A stretch of 64,000 bases of DNA from JBCFBK01 sp038562555 (GTDB taxonomy: Bacteria; Bacteroidota; Bacteroidia; Bacteroidales; Prolixibacteraceae): NCBI GenBank assembly GCA_038562555.1, contig JBCFBK010000001.1, positions 1 to 64,000 of the forward strand, written 5' to 3'. The position numbers and the translations under genes were made by a program. Within the stretch, counting starts at the first letter, position 1, and each line of letters opens with the position of its first letter. Positions 54,468-61,354 of this stretch are shown one piece after another. A model generated the notes under the pieces. The model was not told where the DNA came from and made no database searches. It saw only the letters and a list, made by a program, of their open reading frames with translations.

Positions 54468-54710
54468 ATGATATATGCCTATGTAATTTATAATCTGGAA
54501 CATCATCGTTTTTACTTCGGAATATGTTCTGAGCTTGAAAAAACCGAACAAGCGCACAACGAAGGAAAGATAGAGGGTACCAAAGGGATTAAGCCATGGA
54601 AAGTGGTATACCAGGAGGGATTTGCCAATAAGCAGCAGGCGATCAGACGCCTGCGATTTTTCAGATCGCCGGGAGGACAACATTTTCTAAAACGGGTCTT
54701 GCATTTTTAG
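54468..54710 (+). CDS. GIY-YIG domain protein with altered catalytic residues
   Basis: 80 residues from MIYAYVIYN; an upstream ATG at 54396 gives 24 unrelated residues. The fold markers of the small YhbQ/UPF0213-like GIY-YIG family are present: YAYVI, then FYFG, then AHNEGKIEGTKGIKPWKVVYQEGF. In typical members the arginine of LEKRLxEHN and the glutamate of ALKRExxLK are catalytic. Here these read LEKTEQAHN (Thr26) and AIRRLRFFR (Leu), so both are missing. A TATTTTTG box at 54456-54463 lies only 4 bp before the ATG. It may bind DNA without cutting. Confidence 0.72.
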   Translation: MIYAYVIYNLEHHRFYFGICSELEKTEQAHNEGKIEGTKGIKPWKVVYQEGFANKQQAIRRLRFFRSPGGQHFLKRVLHF

Positions 54711-54883
54711 ATTTCAACATTTAATAGTTGATAACCATTTTCAGGCAACGCAATAAGCTGATTTTCTTTTTTGTAGTTTTGCGAAAGATACGAAGCATGA
54801 GAAGAAACCGGCAAAGGCTGATGATCATGAGTATAGTAAAAACCTGAATTGAATTTATACAGAAAACTTTAAATTAAAGAGTG

Positions 54884-55372
54884 ATGAGAAAACTTTTCAT
54901 TGGAGCATTAGCAATTGTACTTTTAATTTCCGCATGTAAGACTAAGCAAACGCTGCCGAAGCAGGAGGCTACAGCAACAGAGACAGTGAGCAAAGAAGAG
55001 CCAAAGGTATTTTCTGCCCCCGCAGCACAACCTGCTTCCCAACAGCAAGCCCCGGTCGTTCGTTATGAATCATCAACACCGGTTCGTTCCCAGTCAGAAT
55101 CATTTACCTTCGCACAACAGGAAGACGCCAGCAAATATCAGGGTAAATTCTTTGTAATTATTGGTAGTTTCAGTTCGATGGACAATGCCAATCGTTACAA
55201 GCAGGAACTGGCCCCTCAGGGATTCACCCCTATCGTTTTAAGGAGCGAAACCGGTTATTACCGCGTATGCGTAAATGCTTACACCGACGAAGCTACGGCC
55301 CGTCAGCGGATCCAACAGATCAGGACAGAATATCCGAAATATGCCGACACCTGGTTATTAATTAAAAAATAA
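54884..55372 (+). CDS. SPOR-domain lipoprotein
   Basis: 162 residues starting MRKLFIGALAIVL; a GTG directly before it is an unlikely alternative. The lipobox LLISAC gives Cys18. A Gln/Ala/Ser-rich linker (about 25-85) leads to the C-terminal SPOR domain (about 88-162; GKFFVIIGSFSSMDNANRYKQEL and TGYYRVCVNAYTDEATARQRI). SPOR domains bind denuded peptidoglycan, often at the division site, so it is probably a cell-envelope protein. A TAGTTTTG box lies at 54774-54781. It ends before a hairpin terminator. Confidence 0.9.
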   Translation: MRKLFIGALAIVLLISACKTKQTLPKQEATATETVSKEEPKVFSAPAAQPASQQQAPVVRYESSTPVRSQSESFTFAQQEDASKYQGKFFVIIGSFSSMDNANRYKQELAPQGFTPIVLRSETGYYRVCVNAYTDEATARQRIQQIRTEYPKYADTWLLIKK

Positions 55373-55387
55373 GCCCTTCATAGCGGG

Positions 55388-55428
55388 AAAGGCATCACGG
55401 TGGATTTGCAATTCATCACGATGCCTTT
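55388..55428 (+). terminator. Hairpin terminator after the SPOR gene
   Basis: Perfect 9-bp arms AAAGGCATC (55388-55396) and GATGCCTTT (55420-55428) flank a 23-nt loop, followed by CTTATTTA. It lies between two convergent genes, 15 bp after the SPOR stop and 5 bp before the last codon of the aminotransferase-like gene, so it may serve both. Confidence 0.55.
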
Positions 55429-55433
55429 CTTAT

Positions 55434-56585
55434 TTACAATATTGAGGGAACTTTTAATAATCGCGCAGCAGCCTGTTCGAGGGTTTCATTCGTTTTAGCA
55501 AAACAGATCCTCAGATAACGCTGCTTGTTCTTTTCATGACAAAAAGCAGAAACCGGCAACGTAGCCACACCGAACTCCCGGGCCAGGCGCTCAGCAAAGA
55601 TCACATCCGGTTCATCCGACAACTTGGAGTAATCGAGCAGTTGGAAATAGCCTCCCTGCGCGGGGATCACATGAAATAAGCTTTTCCCCATCAGCCGGTT
55701 AAAATAGTTCCGTTTTCCCTGATAAAGTTCCGAAATATCATCAAGCGGATGGGAGGTTGGCAAAAAATCGGCCATCGCGTACTGCAACGGAGTATTGGCG
55801 TTATAAACCTGAAAACGCTGTATTTTACGGAATTCAATCATCAGACGTTCCGGAGCAAGGCAGTATGCAAGTCCCCATCCGTTTATATTATACAAAGGGC
55901 CAAATGAAGAAACGACAAAGCTCCTTTCTGCCAGCTTTTCGAAACGAGCCACACTTTGGTGTGTAATATTGTCAAATACAATCGACTCATAAATCTCCGT
56001 ACTTAATATGATAATATTGGTCCCGTTTGTCAGACGCTGGAGCTGCAGCAGGTCATTTTCAGAAAACACACTTCCCGTAGGGTTATGAGGGGAGCTGATA
56101 ATAATCATCCGTGTCTTTGAGGTAACCATCCGTCTCAGTTCCTCCCAGTCGACCTTAAATCCCGGCGGCTTCAGCTGAACATATACAGGCTTCCCGCCGT
56201 TTAAAATAATGGATGGTATAAACGCCTCGTAGGCAGGCTCGAAAACTATGACTTCATCATCGTCTTTAACAATGGCGCTGATCGCCGTATGAATGGCCTG
56301 GATTGTTCCCGCTGTAACGGTAACTTCGGTTTCAGGATGATATTGGTATCCATAGTTTTCCCTTACACGTCCGGCAATGGCTTCCCGTAATTTCATAACT
56401 CCCGCAACAGGCGAGAAGTTATTGTATTCCGTCTCCAGATACTTTTTTGCCAGCCTGATTAAATCCGGCGAACAGGGAAAATCAGTTTTACTGTTAGCCA
56501 TGTCAATGGCCCCGGTCTCTTCAACGAGCGCTCCCATGGAAGAGAATATGCTAACAGCGGTATTAGGTAGTTTTGATTGTATCAT
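55434..56585 (-). CDS. Class I aminotransferase-fold protein lacking the PLP lysine
   Basis: 383 residues, full length and collinear with the YbdL-type methionine aminotransferases of Bacteroidota. Fold motifs are intact: SPVAGVMKLREAIA, Tyr119 in EPAYEAF, Asn168 in SPHNPTG, and Arg359 in YLRICFAK. The three key cofactor residues are changed. The Schiff-base Lys of SFGKTYxxTGWK is Pro230 (SSFGPLYNINGWG), the second Lys of that motif is Gly238, and the Asp that pairs with the pyridine nitrogen (SDEVYE) is Thr196 (STEIYES). I read the codons for P230 and G238 directly. It should not carry out normal transamination. It lies 88 bp upstream of no operon partner: recO is the next gene behind it on the same strand. 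Confidence 0.85.
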   Translation of the reverse strand: MIQSKLPNTAVSIFSSMGALVEETGAIDMANSKTDFPCSPDLIRLAKKYLETEYNNFSPVAGVMKLREAIAGRVRENYGYQYHPETEVTVTAGTIQAIHTAISAIVKDDDEVIVFEPAYEAFIPSIILNGGKPVYVQLKPPGFKVDWEELRRMVTSKTRMIIISSPHNPTGSVFSENDLLQLQRLTNGTNIIILSTEIYESIVFDNITHQSVARFEKLAERSFVVSSFGPLYNINGWGLAYCLAPERLMIEFRKIQRFQVYNANTPLQYAMADFLPTSHPLDDISELYQGKRNYFNRLMGKSLFHVIPAQGGYFQLLDYSKLSDEPDVIFAERLAREFGVATLPVSAFCHEKNKQRYLRICFAKTNETLEQAAARLLKVPSIL

Positions 56586-56673
56586 GACTAATTATCAAGA
56601 GGCAAATTTATTAAAAAGCACCGGACTTACCTCGTTATTATTATCCAAATTTAAACAATAAAGTAACGCTTTG

Positions 56674-57396
56674 TTATTCAAAAACTTCTTTTAAAACAGC
56701 AAGTGATTTGATTCCGCCGGACAGATCGAGATGAATTTTGTAGTACTCTAACAATTTGGAAGTTAAAACAGTTCGATGATGGTTTAGAAAAGCCAGTTTC
56801 TCAATCTCTGAAAGGTCAGTCCGGAATAATTCGGCAAATTTTTGGCTCATTTCAACATTCATGAACGAATGATGTGCAGGTTCATCCTGCTTAAAAGATG
56901 AACTTACCAGGTCAAAAAACCGGAAACTGCCTTCAGGCGGCCGGGGAAAAACGCCCAGATATCGGGTTAGCTTAAACAGGAAAACGATCAGAAAATTGGA
57001 AACACCTTCACCCTTCAGGTCGAGCAGACAAATCGCATGAAAAAGAAAATCAAATAATTCCGGGTTTGCCTCTTCTTCTTTCAGGCATTTCATCAACACT
57101 TCAGAAATAAAGATAGCCTGCGAACTTCTTTTGATGTCAAAAGGAATATGCAGAAACGGAACGGCGAGGCGGATATCTTTTATCCGTTGCAGGTTTCTTC
57201 CCTGTTTGTAATACACTTCCAGGTCGAGCAGGAACAATGACTGAAAAAGATTGATCCTGGAGCCCGATTTCCTTGACCGGATGCCATTTACCAAATAATG
57301 CTGCTGCCCAAACTTTTCAGTATAGATGGTCGCAATGACAGAGGTATCCGAATAGGGGATATGGTGTAAGAATATGCCTTTGGTACTTTCAAGCAC
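56674..57396 (-). CDS. recO: DNA repair protein RecO
   Basis: 240 residues. The N-terminal OB fold (about 1-80) has TKGIFLHHIPYSDTSVIATIYTEKFGQQHYLVNGIRSRKS, and the helical C-terminal domain follows (LFDFLFHAICLLDL, FLFKLTRYLGVFP). The Cys4 zinc site of some RecO proteins is absent, as is common in Bacteroidota. It loads RecA with RecF/RecR at gapped DNA and anneals strands. It is 17 bp downstream of the pyrophosphatase gene and probably co-transcribed. Confidence 0.92.
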   Translation of the reverse strand: MLESTKGIFLHHIPYSDTSVIATIYTEKFGQQHYLVNGIRSRKSGSRINLFQSLFLLDLEVYYKQGRNLQRIKDIRLAVPFLHIPFDIKRSSQAIFISEVLMKCLKEEEANPELFDFLFHAICLLDLKGEGVSNFLIVFLFKLTRYLGVFPRPPEGSFRFFDLVSSSFKQDEPAHHSFMNVEMSQKFAELFRTDLSEIEKLAFLNHHRTVLTSKLLEYYKIHLDLSGGIKSLAVLKEVFE

Positions 57397-57413
57397 AGCC
57401 GCTTATATTTAGC

Positions 57414-58016
57414 TTAATGATTTAACCAGGCAACGAGTTTCTGAACAGCCCTGGCGCGGTGGCTGACTTCATTTTTTTCATGCAATCCCATTTCGGCAAA
57501 GGTTTTTGAATGACCCTCCGGCACAAACACCGGATCGTAGCCGAACCCCTCATTTCCCCGTTTTTCTTCCGGAATCGTTCCGTTAACAACCCCCTCGAAT
57601 TGTGTTTCCTGACCGTCTGTCACCAGCGATATGACGGTGCGGAACCTGGCCCTCCGGTTTGTCAGGCCATTCATTTTCCGGAGAAGCTTATCCATGTTGG
57701 CATCCGCATCTTTCATCTCCCCGGCATAGCGCGCAGAGAAAACGCCGGGTTCACCCTTCAGGGCTTCAACCTCCAGACCGGTATCATCTGCAAAACAGTT
57801 ATACCCATATTTCCGGTACACATGAAACGCCTTCATCGAGGCATTCCCTTCGAGGGTGGGCGCCGTTTCCGGAATATCTTCCACACAGCCTATGTCTTCC
57901 AGGCTCAGCAGCTTCGCCGATTCACCGATGATATGCTGTAACTCTTTAATTTTATGCCGGTTATTTGTTGCAAAAACAAGTTTGTCCAGGTGTTTTTTAC
58001 GCGTTGTTTCTTCCAT
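57414..58016 (-). CDS. rdgB: XTP/dITP diphosphatase (non-canonical purine NTP pyrophosphatase, RdgB/HAM1)
   Basis: 200 residues. The signature KLVFATNNRHKIKELQHII binds the nucleotide, and CFADDTGLEVEALKGEPGVFSARYAGE holds the catalytic Asp and metal site. The C-terminal GNEGFGYDPVFVPEG and SHRARAVQKL complete the family pattern. It hydrolyses dITP, XTP and similar damaged nucleotides to monophosphates and keeps them out of DNA. An eight-residue basic N-terminal extension precedes the domain. It forms a unit with recO downstream. Confidence 0.95.
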   Translation of the reverse strand: MEETTRKKHLDKLVFATNNRHKIKELQHIIGESAKLLSLEDIGCVEDIPETAPTLEGNASMKAFHVYRKYGYNCFADDTGLEVEALKGEPGVFSARYAGEMKDADANMDKLLRKMNGLTNRRARFRTVISLVTDGQETQFEGVVNGTIPEEKRGNEGFGYDPVFVPEGHSKTFAEMGLHEKNEVSHRARAVQKLVAWLNH

Positions 58017-58079
58017 CTTCTGCTAATGGTTTACAGCAGTAAAAGTACAAAAAACAAACGAGCATGCCTATTGTGCTGC

Positions 58080-58128
58080 CGGCCTTGATTCTGCCTTTCT
58101 GAATACCCGCAAAGCAGGGCGAAGGCCG
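58080..58128. other. Two-tier stem-loop after the soxB-like gene
   Basis: Outer arms CGGCCTT (58080-58086) and AAGGCCG (58122-58128) are perfect. Inner arms CTGCcTTT (58091-58098) and AAAGCAG (58111-58117) pair with one bulge. The position after the minus-strand operon end (58170) and before the pyrophosphatase start suggests a terminator or a 3'-end stability hairpin, although no T-run follows. Confidence 0.4.
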
Positions 58129-58169
58129 AACAACCGGGCTTGATGCTTCCGCAGGTTGATAACAGCGGA

Positions 58170-59807
58170 CTATCGGAACACATAATCCGTTCCGGGCAGG
58201 TCGGAGAACGAGTACTCACCCAATGCCACGGAATAGGCTCGACGCTCCAACCCGGGAGCCACCGGTAAATGATTTTCCAGATACTCCTCAACAGCATCAT
58301 GTACCGTGTAATCCTTGACTTCAACCTCCCTGACGTCGCGCATGCGACAAAGATTATCGAGCGGATCGCCCGGCCTGACACAGGCGGAAATGCTGTAGTC
58401 ACGGTCATCCTGCAAGGGTTCATCATTCACGGTGATCGAAATGATCCGCTTTCCCTTTGGCGCCTGGCTGTCAAATTCAACCTTCATGCCCGAATAACGG
58501 ACCAGCCATCCGCCAAAACGCTCCCTCGGATTCTGTGCGAATACATTGTGCATCTCCTTTTCGAGCCATTCCCTGATCTGCTTTCCGTTTGCCACGCCTG
58601 TTTTCACGGCTTCATTGACGGGAAGCAAATTCCACAGGTTAGCCCGGGTGATCGGCGCTGGTTTGCCAGCCAGCGGAACAATGGGATTTCCGAACCTGAA
58701 GCCGTTTGAGATGGCAATATCGACACCTGTTTTCCAGCGCATGGCGTCGGTAATCATATTATCCACCGGCGTTTCAGCAGTCAGGTACCGGTACAAGGGA
58801 ACGGAAGTGTAACCGATCACGGTTTCCAGGTAATTTGCGTAAGGTTTTTTAGCCTTTTCCACCAGCTCCCGAATATGTTTGTCGGCCGGATATTTCTCCG
58901 GGTCGACATCCATCAGTTCGTAGTCGTCACCAACAAGCTTTCCGTCGATAAAATGAAGCGTCAGCTTTCCCACAAACGACCCAAATGCTCCCGGCTCAGT
59001 CACTTTGGCATATTTACCCTCAATGGGCTTGCGGATCCGCTCGTGCGTATCATTTCCCAATATATAGTCGGCCTCCCTGGCTACATCCTGACTTGCCAAA
59101 TCAACCTGCTTAAATATGCCCAGGTGCGTGATCAGGAAAAGCACATCCAGCTTCTGGTCGTGTTTAATCGTGCTGATCAGATCGCTTGTTTGCCGGTCAA
59201 TCCCGGTAAAATGAATGCCCTTACTGAAGGAAGGATTTTGCCTGACGGGAACATCCGGATCGTTAATCCCGATAAATCCCAAACGGATACCTTCAATTTC
59301 CTTAATCCAATAGGAAGGGAAAAGATTTTCTCCGGATTGCTCATGCATCATGTTCTGAACAATTACCGGTGTCCGGTAATCCTCCAATACCCGGATCATC
59401 TTGTCCTTGCCGTAAACAACCTCCCAATTTCCGGGAATCAGCAGGTCATAACCCATATTCCTGACAATTTCAGAAAATATAGCTCCTTCCGAAAGCGCCG
59501 CGTAACCACTTCCCTGGATCAGGTCGCCGCCGTCAACAATGATCGTTCGCCCCGGATTTTTTGCCCGTTCGTCATCAAAAAGGCTTTTGATATGCGCAAA
59601 ACCTCCCCGTTCTTTAAAAGCGATCTGCCCGCCTTCGCGAAACAGCTCTGTATGTGAATCCAGTTGTCCGTGGATATCCGCTGTCTGCAGAATTGTGATG
59701 CTTACTGTATCCATGCTGTTCCGATTTAAAATCCCTGACGGTTGCGAGTGGGATCTTTCCGCTCCCAACATCGCCAGGGCTGTTAATAAAATAACATCCA
59801 GTCTCAT
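58170..59807 (-). CDS. SoxB-like periplasmic metallophosphatase/5'-nucleotidase superfamily protein
   Basis: 545 residues with a signal peptide (to about 22). The N-terminal metallophosphatase domain (about 33-290) has D44xH46 (QTADIHGQ), VDGGDLIQGSG (Asp92), PGNWEVVYG (Asn127-Trp128-Glu129), THLG (His228) and GNDTHER (Asp253, His255). The C-terminal 5'-nucleotidase domain (about 330-520) follows. The GNHE box of true nucleotidases is replaced by GNWEVVYG, close to the GHWEFTYG of SoxB thiosulfohydrolases, and DGGDLIQGSG also matches SoxB. It is therefore nearer to SoxB than to UshA, although the first His of the GHTH box is Asp. The start overlaps the dsrE stop by 4 bp (ATGA). Confidence 0.82.
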   Translation of the reverse strand: MRLDVILLTALAMLGAERSHSQPSGILNRNSMDTVSITILQTADIHGQLDSHTELFREGGQIAFKERGGFAHIKSLFDDERAKNPGRTIIVDGGDLIQGSGYAALSEGAIFSEIVRNMGYDLLIPGNWEVVYGKDKMIRVLEDYRTPVIVQNMMHEQSGENLFPSYWIKEIEGIRLGFIGINDPDVPVRQNPSFSKGIHFTGIDRQTSDLISTIKHDQKLDVLFLITHLGIFKQVDLASQDVAREADYILGNDTHERIRKPIEGKYAKVTEPGAFGSFVGKLTLHFIDGKLVGDDYELMDVDPEKYPADKHIRELVEKAKKPYANYLETVIGYTSVPLYRYLTAETPVDNMITDAMRWKTGVDIAISNGFRFGNPIVPLAGKPAPITRANLWNLLPVNEAVKTGVANGKQIREWLEKEMHNVFAQNPRERFGGWLVRYSGMKVEFDSQAPKGKRIISITVNDEPLQDDRDYSISACVRPGDPLDNLCRMRDVREVEVKDYTVHDAVEEYLENHLPVAPGLERRAYSVALGEYSFSDLPGTDYVFR

Positions 59808-60223
59808 AAGCTAACGCTGATATATCCCTTTTTCTGAAGCGTCAGCGCATGAAGCAAGCCGTTGTCAACGACTTTCATCTCCTTAGGCAACTGATTGCGG
59901 TCAACCTTAAACATATTCAGCGAGAATCCGCAGACAACCAGAGAAACTCCGGCTTCTTTTGCCCGTTTGATCCACGGCGCCATTTTCTGGTGATCGGTCA
60001 GCTCCGTGACCTCTTTCCCGCACATCAGGGCCTGGAAATCACCTGTATTGCCCTCTTTTTGCTCCAGTTCTTCTGCCGTCATTAAAATAATCTCCAACTG
60101 GGGGATTTGTTTGGTCATAACAATATAGTTCTGTTTACCGTCCGAAACCGGACTTTGAGCCTGTGCATGCATGACTGCGAAAAGCAGGGCTAATGCTACT
60201 GTAATCTGTGTAATTTTCTTCAT
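59804..60223 (-). CDS. Exported DsrE-family protein
   Basis: 139 residues with a signal peptide ending near MHAQAQ. The DsrE/DsrF-like fold (about 28-139) has a conserved cysteine in SLVVCGFSLNMF, the position that carries persulfide in sulfur-relay relatives, and a second cysteine in ALMCGKEV. It acts outside the cytoplasm, unlike DsrEFH. It is translationally coupled to the SoxB-like gene (4-bp overlap) and lies 9 bp after doxX, which supports a joint sulfur-compound function. Confidence 0.83.
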   Translation of the reverse strand: MKKITQITVALALLFAVMHAQAQSPVSDGKQNYIVMTKQIPQLEIILMTAEELEQKEGNTGDFQALMCGKEVTELTDHQKMAPWIKRAKEAGVSLVVCGFSLNMFKVDRNQLPKEMKVVDNGLLHALTLQKKGYISVSL

Positions 60224-60232
60224 CTCTGTATT

Positions 60233-60769
60233 TTAATTCGTTATTGATTTTTTAATATAAATGTTTTTCCCTGAAGCGGTCTTTTTCATAATTTTCAATG
60301 CAGAACGGTTCCCGCCGGGATCATTTTTATCCTGAACGACCGGTCCCGGGCTCTCTCTTTCCATCATTTCTGAAGCGGAGTTAAAACCATCATTGATTAT
60401 AAAAAAGAGCAGGCTGCCAAACAGGGCCACGTTCTTGAATAAAGGCCCCAGGGTATTGACCTGTCCTATCTGTATGGTAATCGTGATGGGAAGCAATACA
60501 GCAACCAGCACAACTGCCGACCATCTGATTTTGAACCCGATTAAAAAAGAAATGCCTGCCGCCACCATGACAATTCCTGTCACGATGACCAGCCAGACCG
60601 GTTCGCCGAAGAAATAAGCAAATTCCTTTAAACTGGCCTGCCCGATCCGGGCAGCCGCTTTTTGCGGATTGACTAAATGTCCGTTGACGCCGGCCACAAT
60701 AAATATCCCGCTTGTCAGCACCCTGAGCAGAGTTACCGACAACTTGTTCACTGACACGTTATGATTCAT
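60233..60769 (-). CDS. DoxX-family membrane protein
   Basis: 178 residues with four predicted membrane helices (about 13-32, 55-75, 80-100, 108-128), including LLRVLTSGIFIVAGVNGHLVNPQKAAARI and SFLIGFKIRWSAVVLVAVLLP. A hydrophilic tail of about 45 residues follows. DoxX proteins include the small subunit of archaeal thiosulfate:quinone oxidoreductase and many uncharacterised members. It is the first gene of the doxX-dsrE-soxB-like unit, and a 125-bp palindrome ends 9 bp before its start codon. Confidence 0.82.
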   Translation of the reverse strand: MNHNVSVNKLSVTLLRVLTSGIFIVAGVNGHLVNPQKAAARIGQASLKEFAYFFGEPVWLVIVTGIVMVAAGISFLIGFKIRWSAVVLVAVLLPITITIQIGQVNTLGPLFKNVALFGSLLFFIINDGFNSASEMMERESPGPVVQDKNDPGGNRSALKIMKKTASGKNIYIKKSITN

Positions 60770-60778
60770 TTAAAACTT

Positions 60779-60903
60779 GTTTAATCCTTAATAATCGTTT
60801 GAGAGGTACTCACTAAGATCTAAGGAATCTTTTGCTCGTTACATGCCGGGGGCAGCAACCTCTCCTGCAAAAGACGCCGGTCGATTATTTAACAGGATTA
60901 AAC
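60779..60903. repeat. 125-bp nested inverted-repeat element before doxX
   Basis: Outer arms GTTTAATCCT (60779-60788) and AGGATTAAAC (60894-60903) are perfect 10-bp inverted repeats, continued by AATAATCG (60790-60797) and CGATTATT (60882-60889). Inside are GAGAGGT (60801-60807)/ACCTCTC (60858-60864), AAGAT (60815-60819)/ATCTT (60827-60831) and TGCT (60833-60836)/AGCA (60854-60857) with GCC/GGC at its tip, giving a three-way junction. The right arm covers the stop codon of the upstream gene and the left arm ends 9 bp before the doxX ATG. It could be a structured leader RNA or a small mobile (MITE-like) element. Confidence 0.6.
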
Positions 60904-61239
60904 CTTTGGCGGTGGGGCATATTTCTCGAAATACAAGGCAACTGGTGACCTGGGATTAAATGCGTATTCCCTGACAGCGGGTTGCAGAACAGCCTGATTG
61001 AAAGGGCGCAGGCCTGAATAAAAATAAGGGGTACAAAGAAGGTCGAGCTGACTGATCTGTTGGTTGCTTTCAGCTTTAAATTTGCTGGTATCCCGGTAGT
61101 CCTTTCCCTTCTGACAATGTTTTACAAAGCTTATTTTATCATTCCAGTCAAACAGGCTCAAACCATTAAAATCAACGGCGACGAGCTTCGTCAGGAAAAA
61201 TGAGATCACTATAAACGCTATGTATTTTTTTGTCCCCAA
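60898..61239 (-). CDS. Small exported protein of unknown function
   Basis: 113 residues with a strong N-terminal hydrophobic signal (KKYIAFIVISFFLTKLVAV). The mature part has two isolated cysteines (VKHCQKGKD, LLCTPYFY) and ends APPPKV. The pattern HC...C...PP loosely recalls the small HYC_CC_PP proteins of Bacteroidota, but the match is weak. A minus-strand TAGTTTTG box lies at 61260-61267, just upstream. Its stop codon lies inside the arm of the palindrome before doxX. I do not recognise a function. Confidence 0.6.
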   Translation of the reverse strand: MGTKKYIAFIVISFFLTKLVAVDFNGLSLFDWNDKISFVKHCQKGKDYRDTSKFKAESNQQISQLDLLCTPYFYSGLRPFNQAVLQPAVREYAFNPRSPVALYFEKYAPPPKV

Positions 61240-61354
61240 AACGCTATTTTTTTGTCAATCAAAACTATAACAATATTTATGCCACATATTCAATTATATA
61301 GATATGACTATTTGCTACAATAACGTCGTTTCAGTAAAAAGGTTCAGTCATGCT

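Noticed and set aside
58875..59657. A 260-codon plus-strand frame opposite the SoxB-like gene
   Set aside because: Fully antisense to a conserved gene, no start context and no domain.
60779..60903. A tRNA or a known riboswitch class within the palindrome
   Set aside because: No acceptor-stem CCA end, anticodon arm or T-loop sequence is present, and the core does not match the SAM, TPP, glycine or tetrahydrofolate patterns I can recall.
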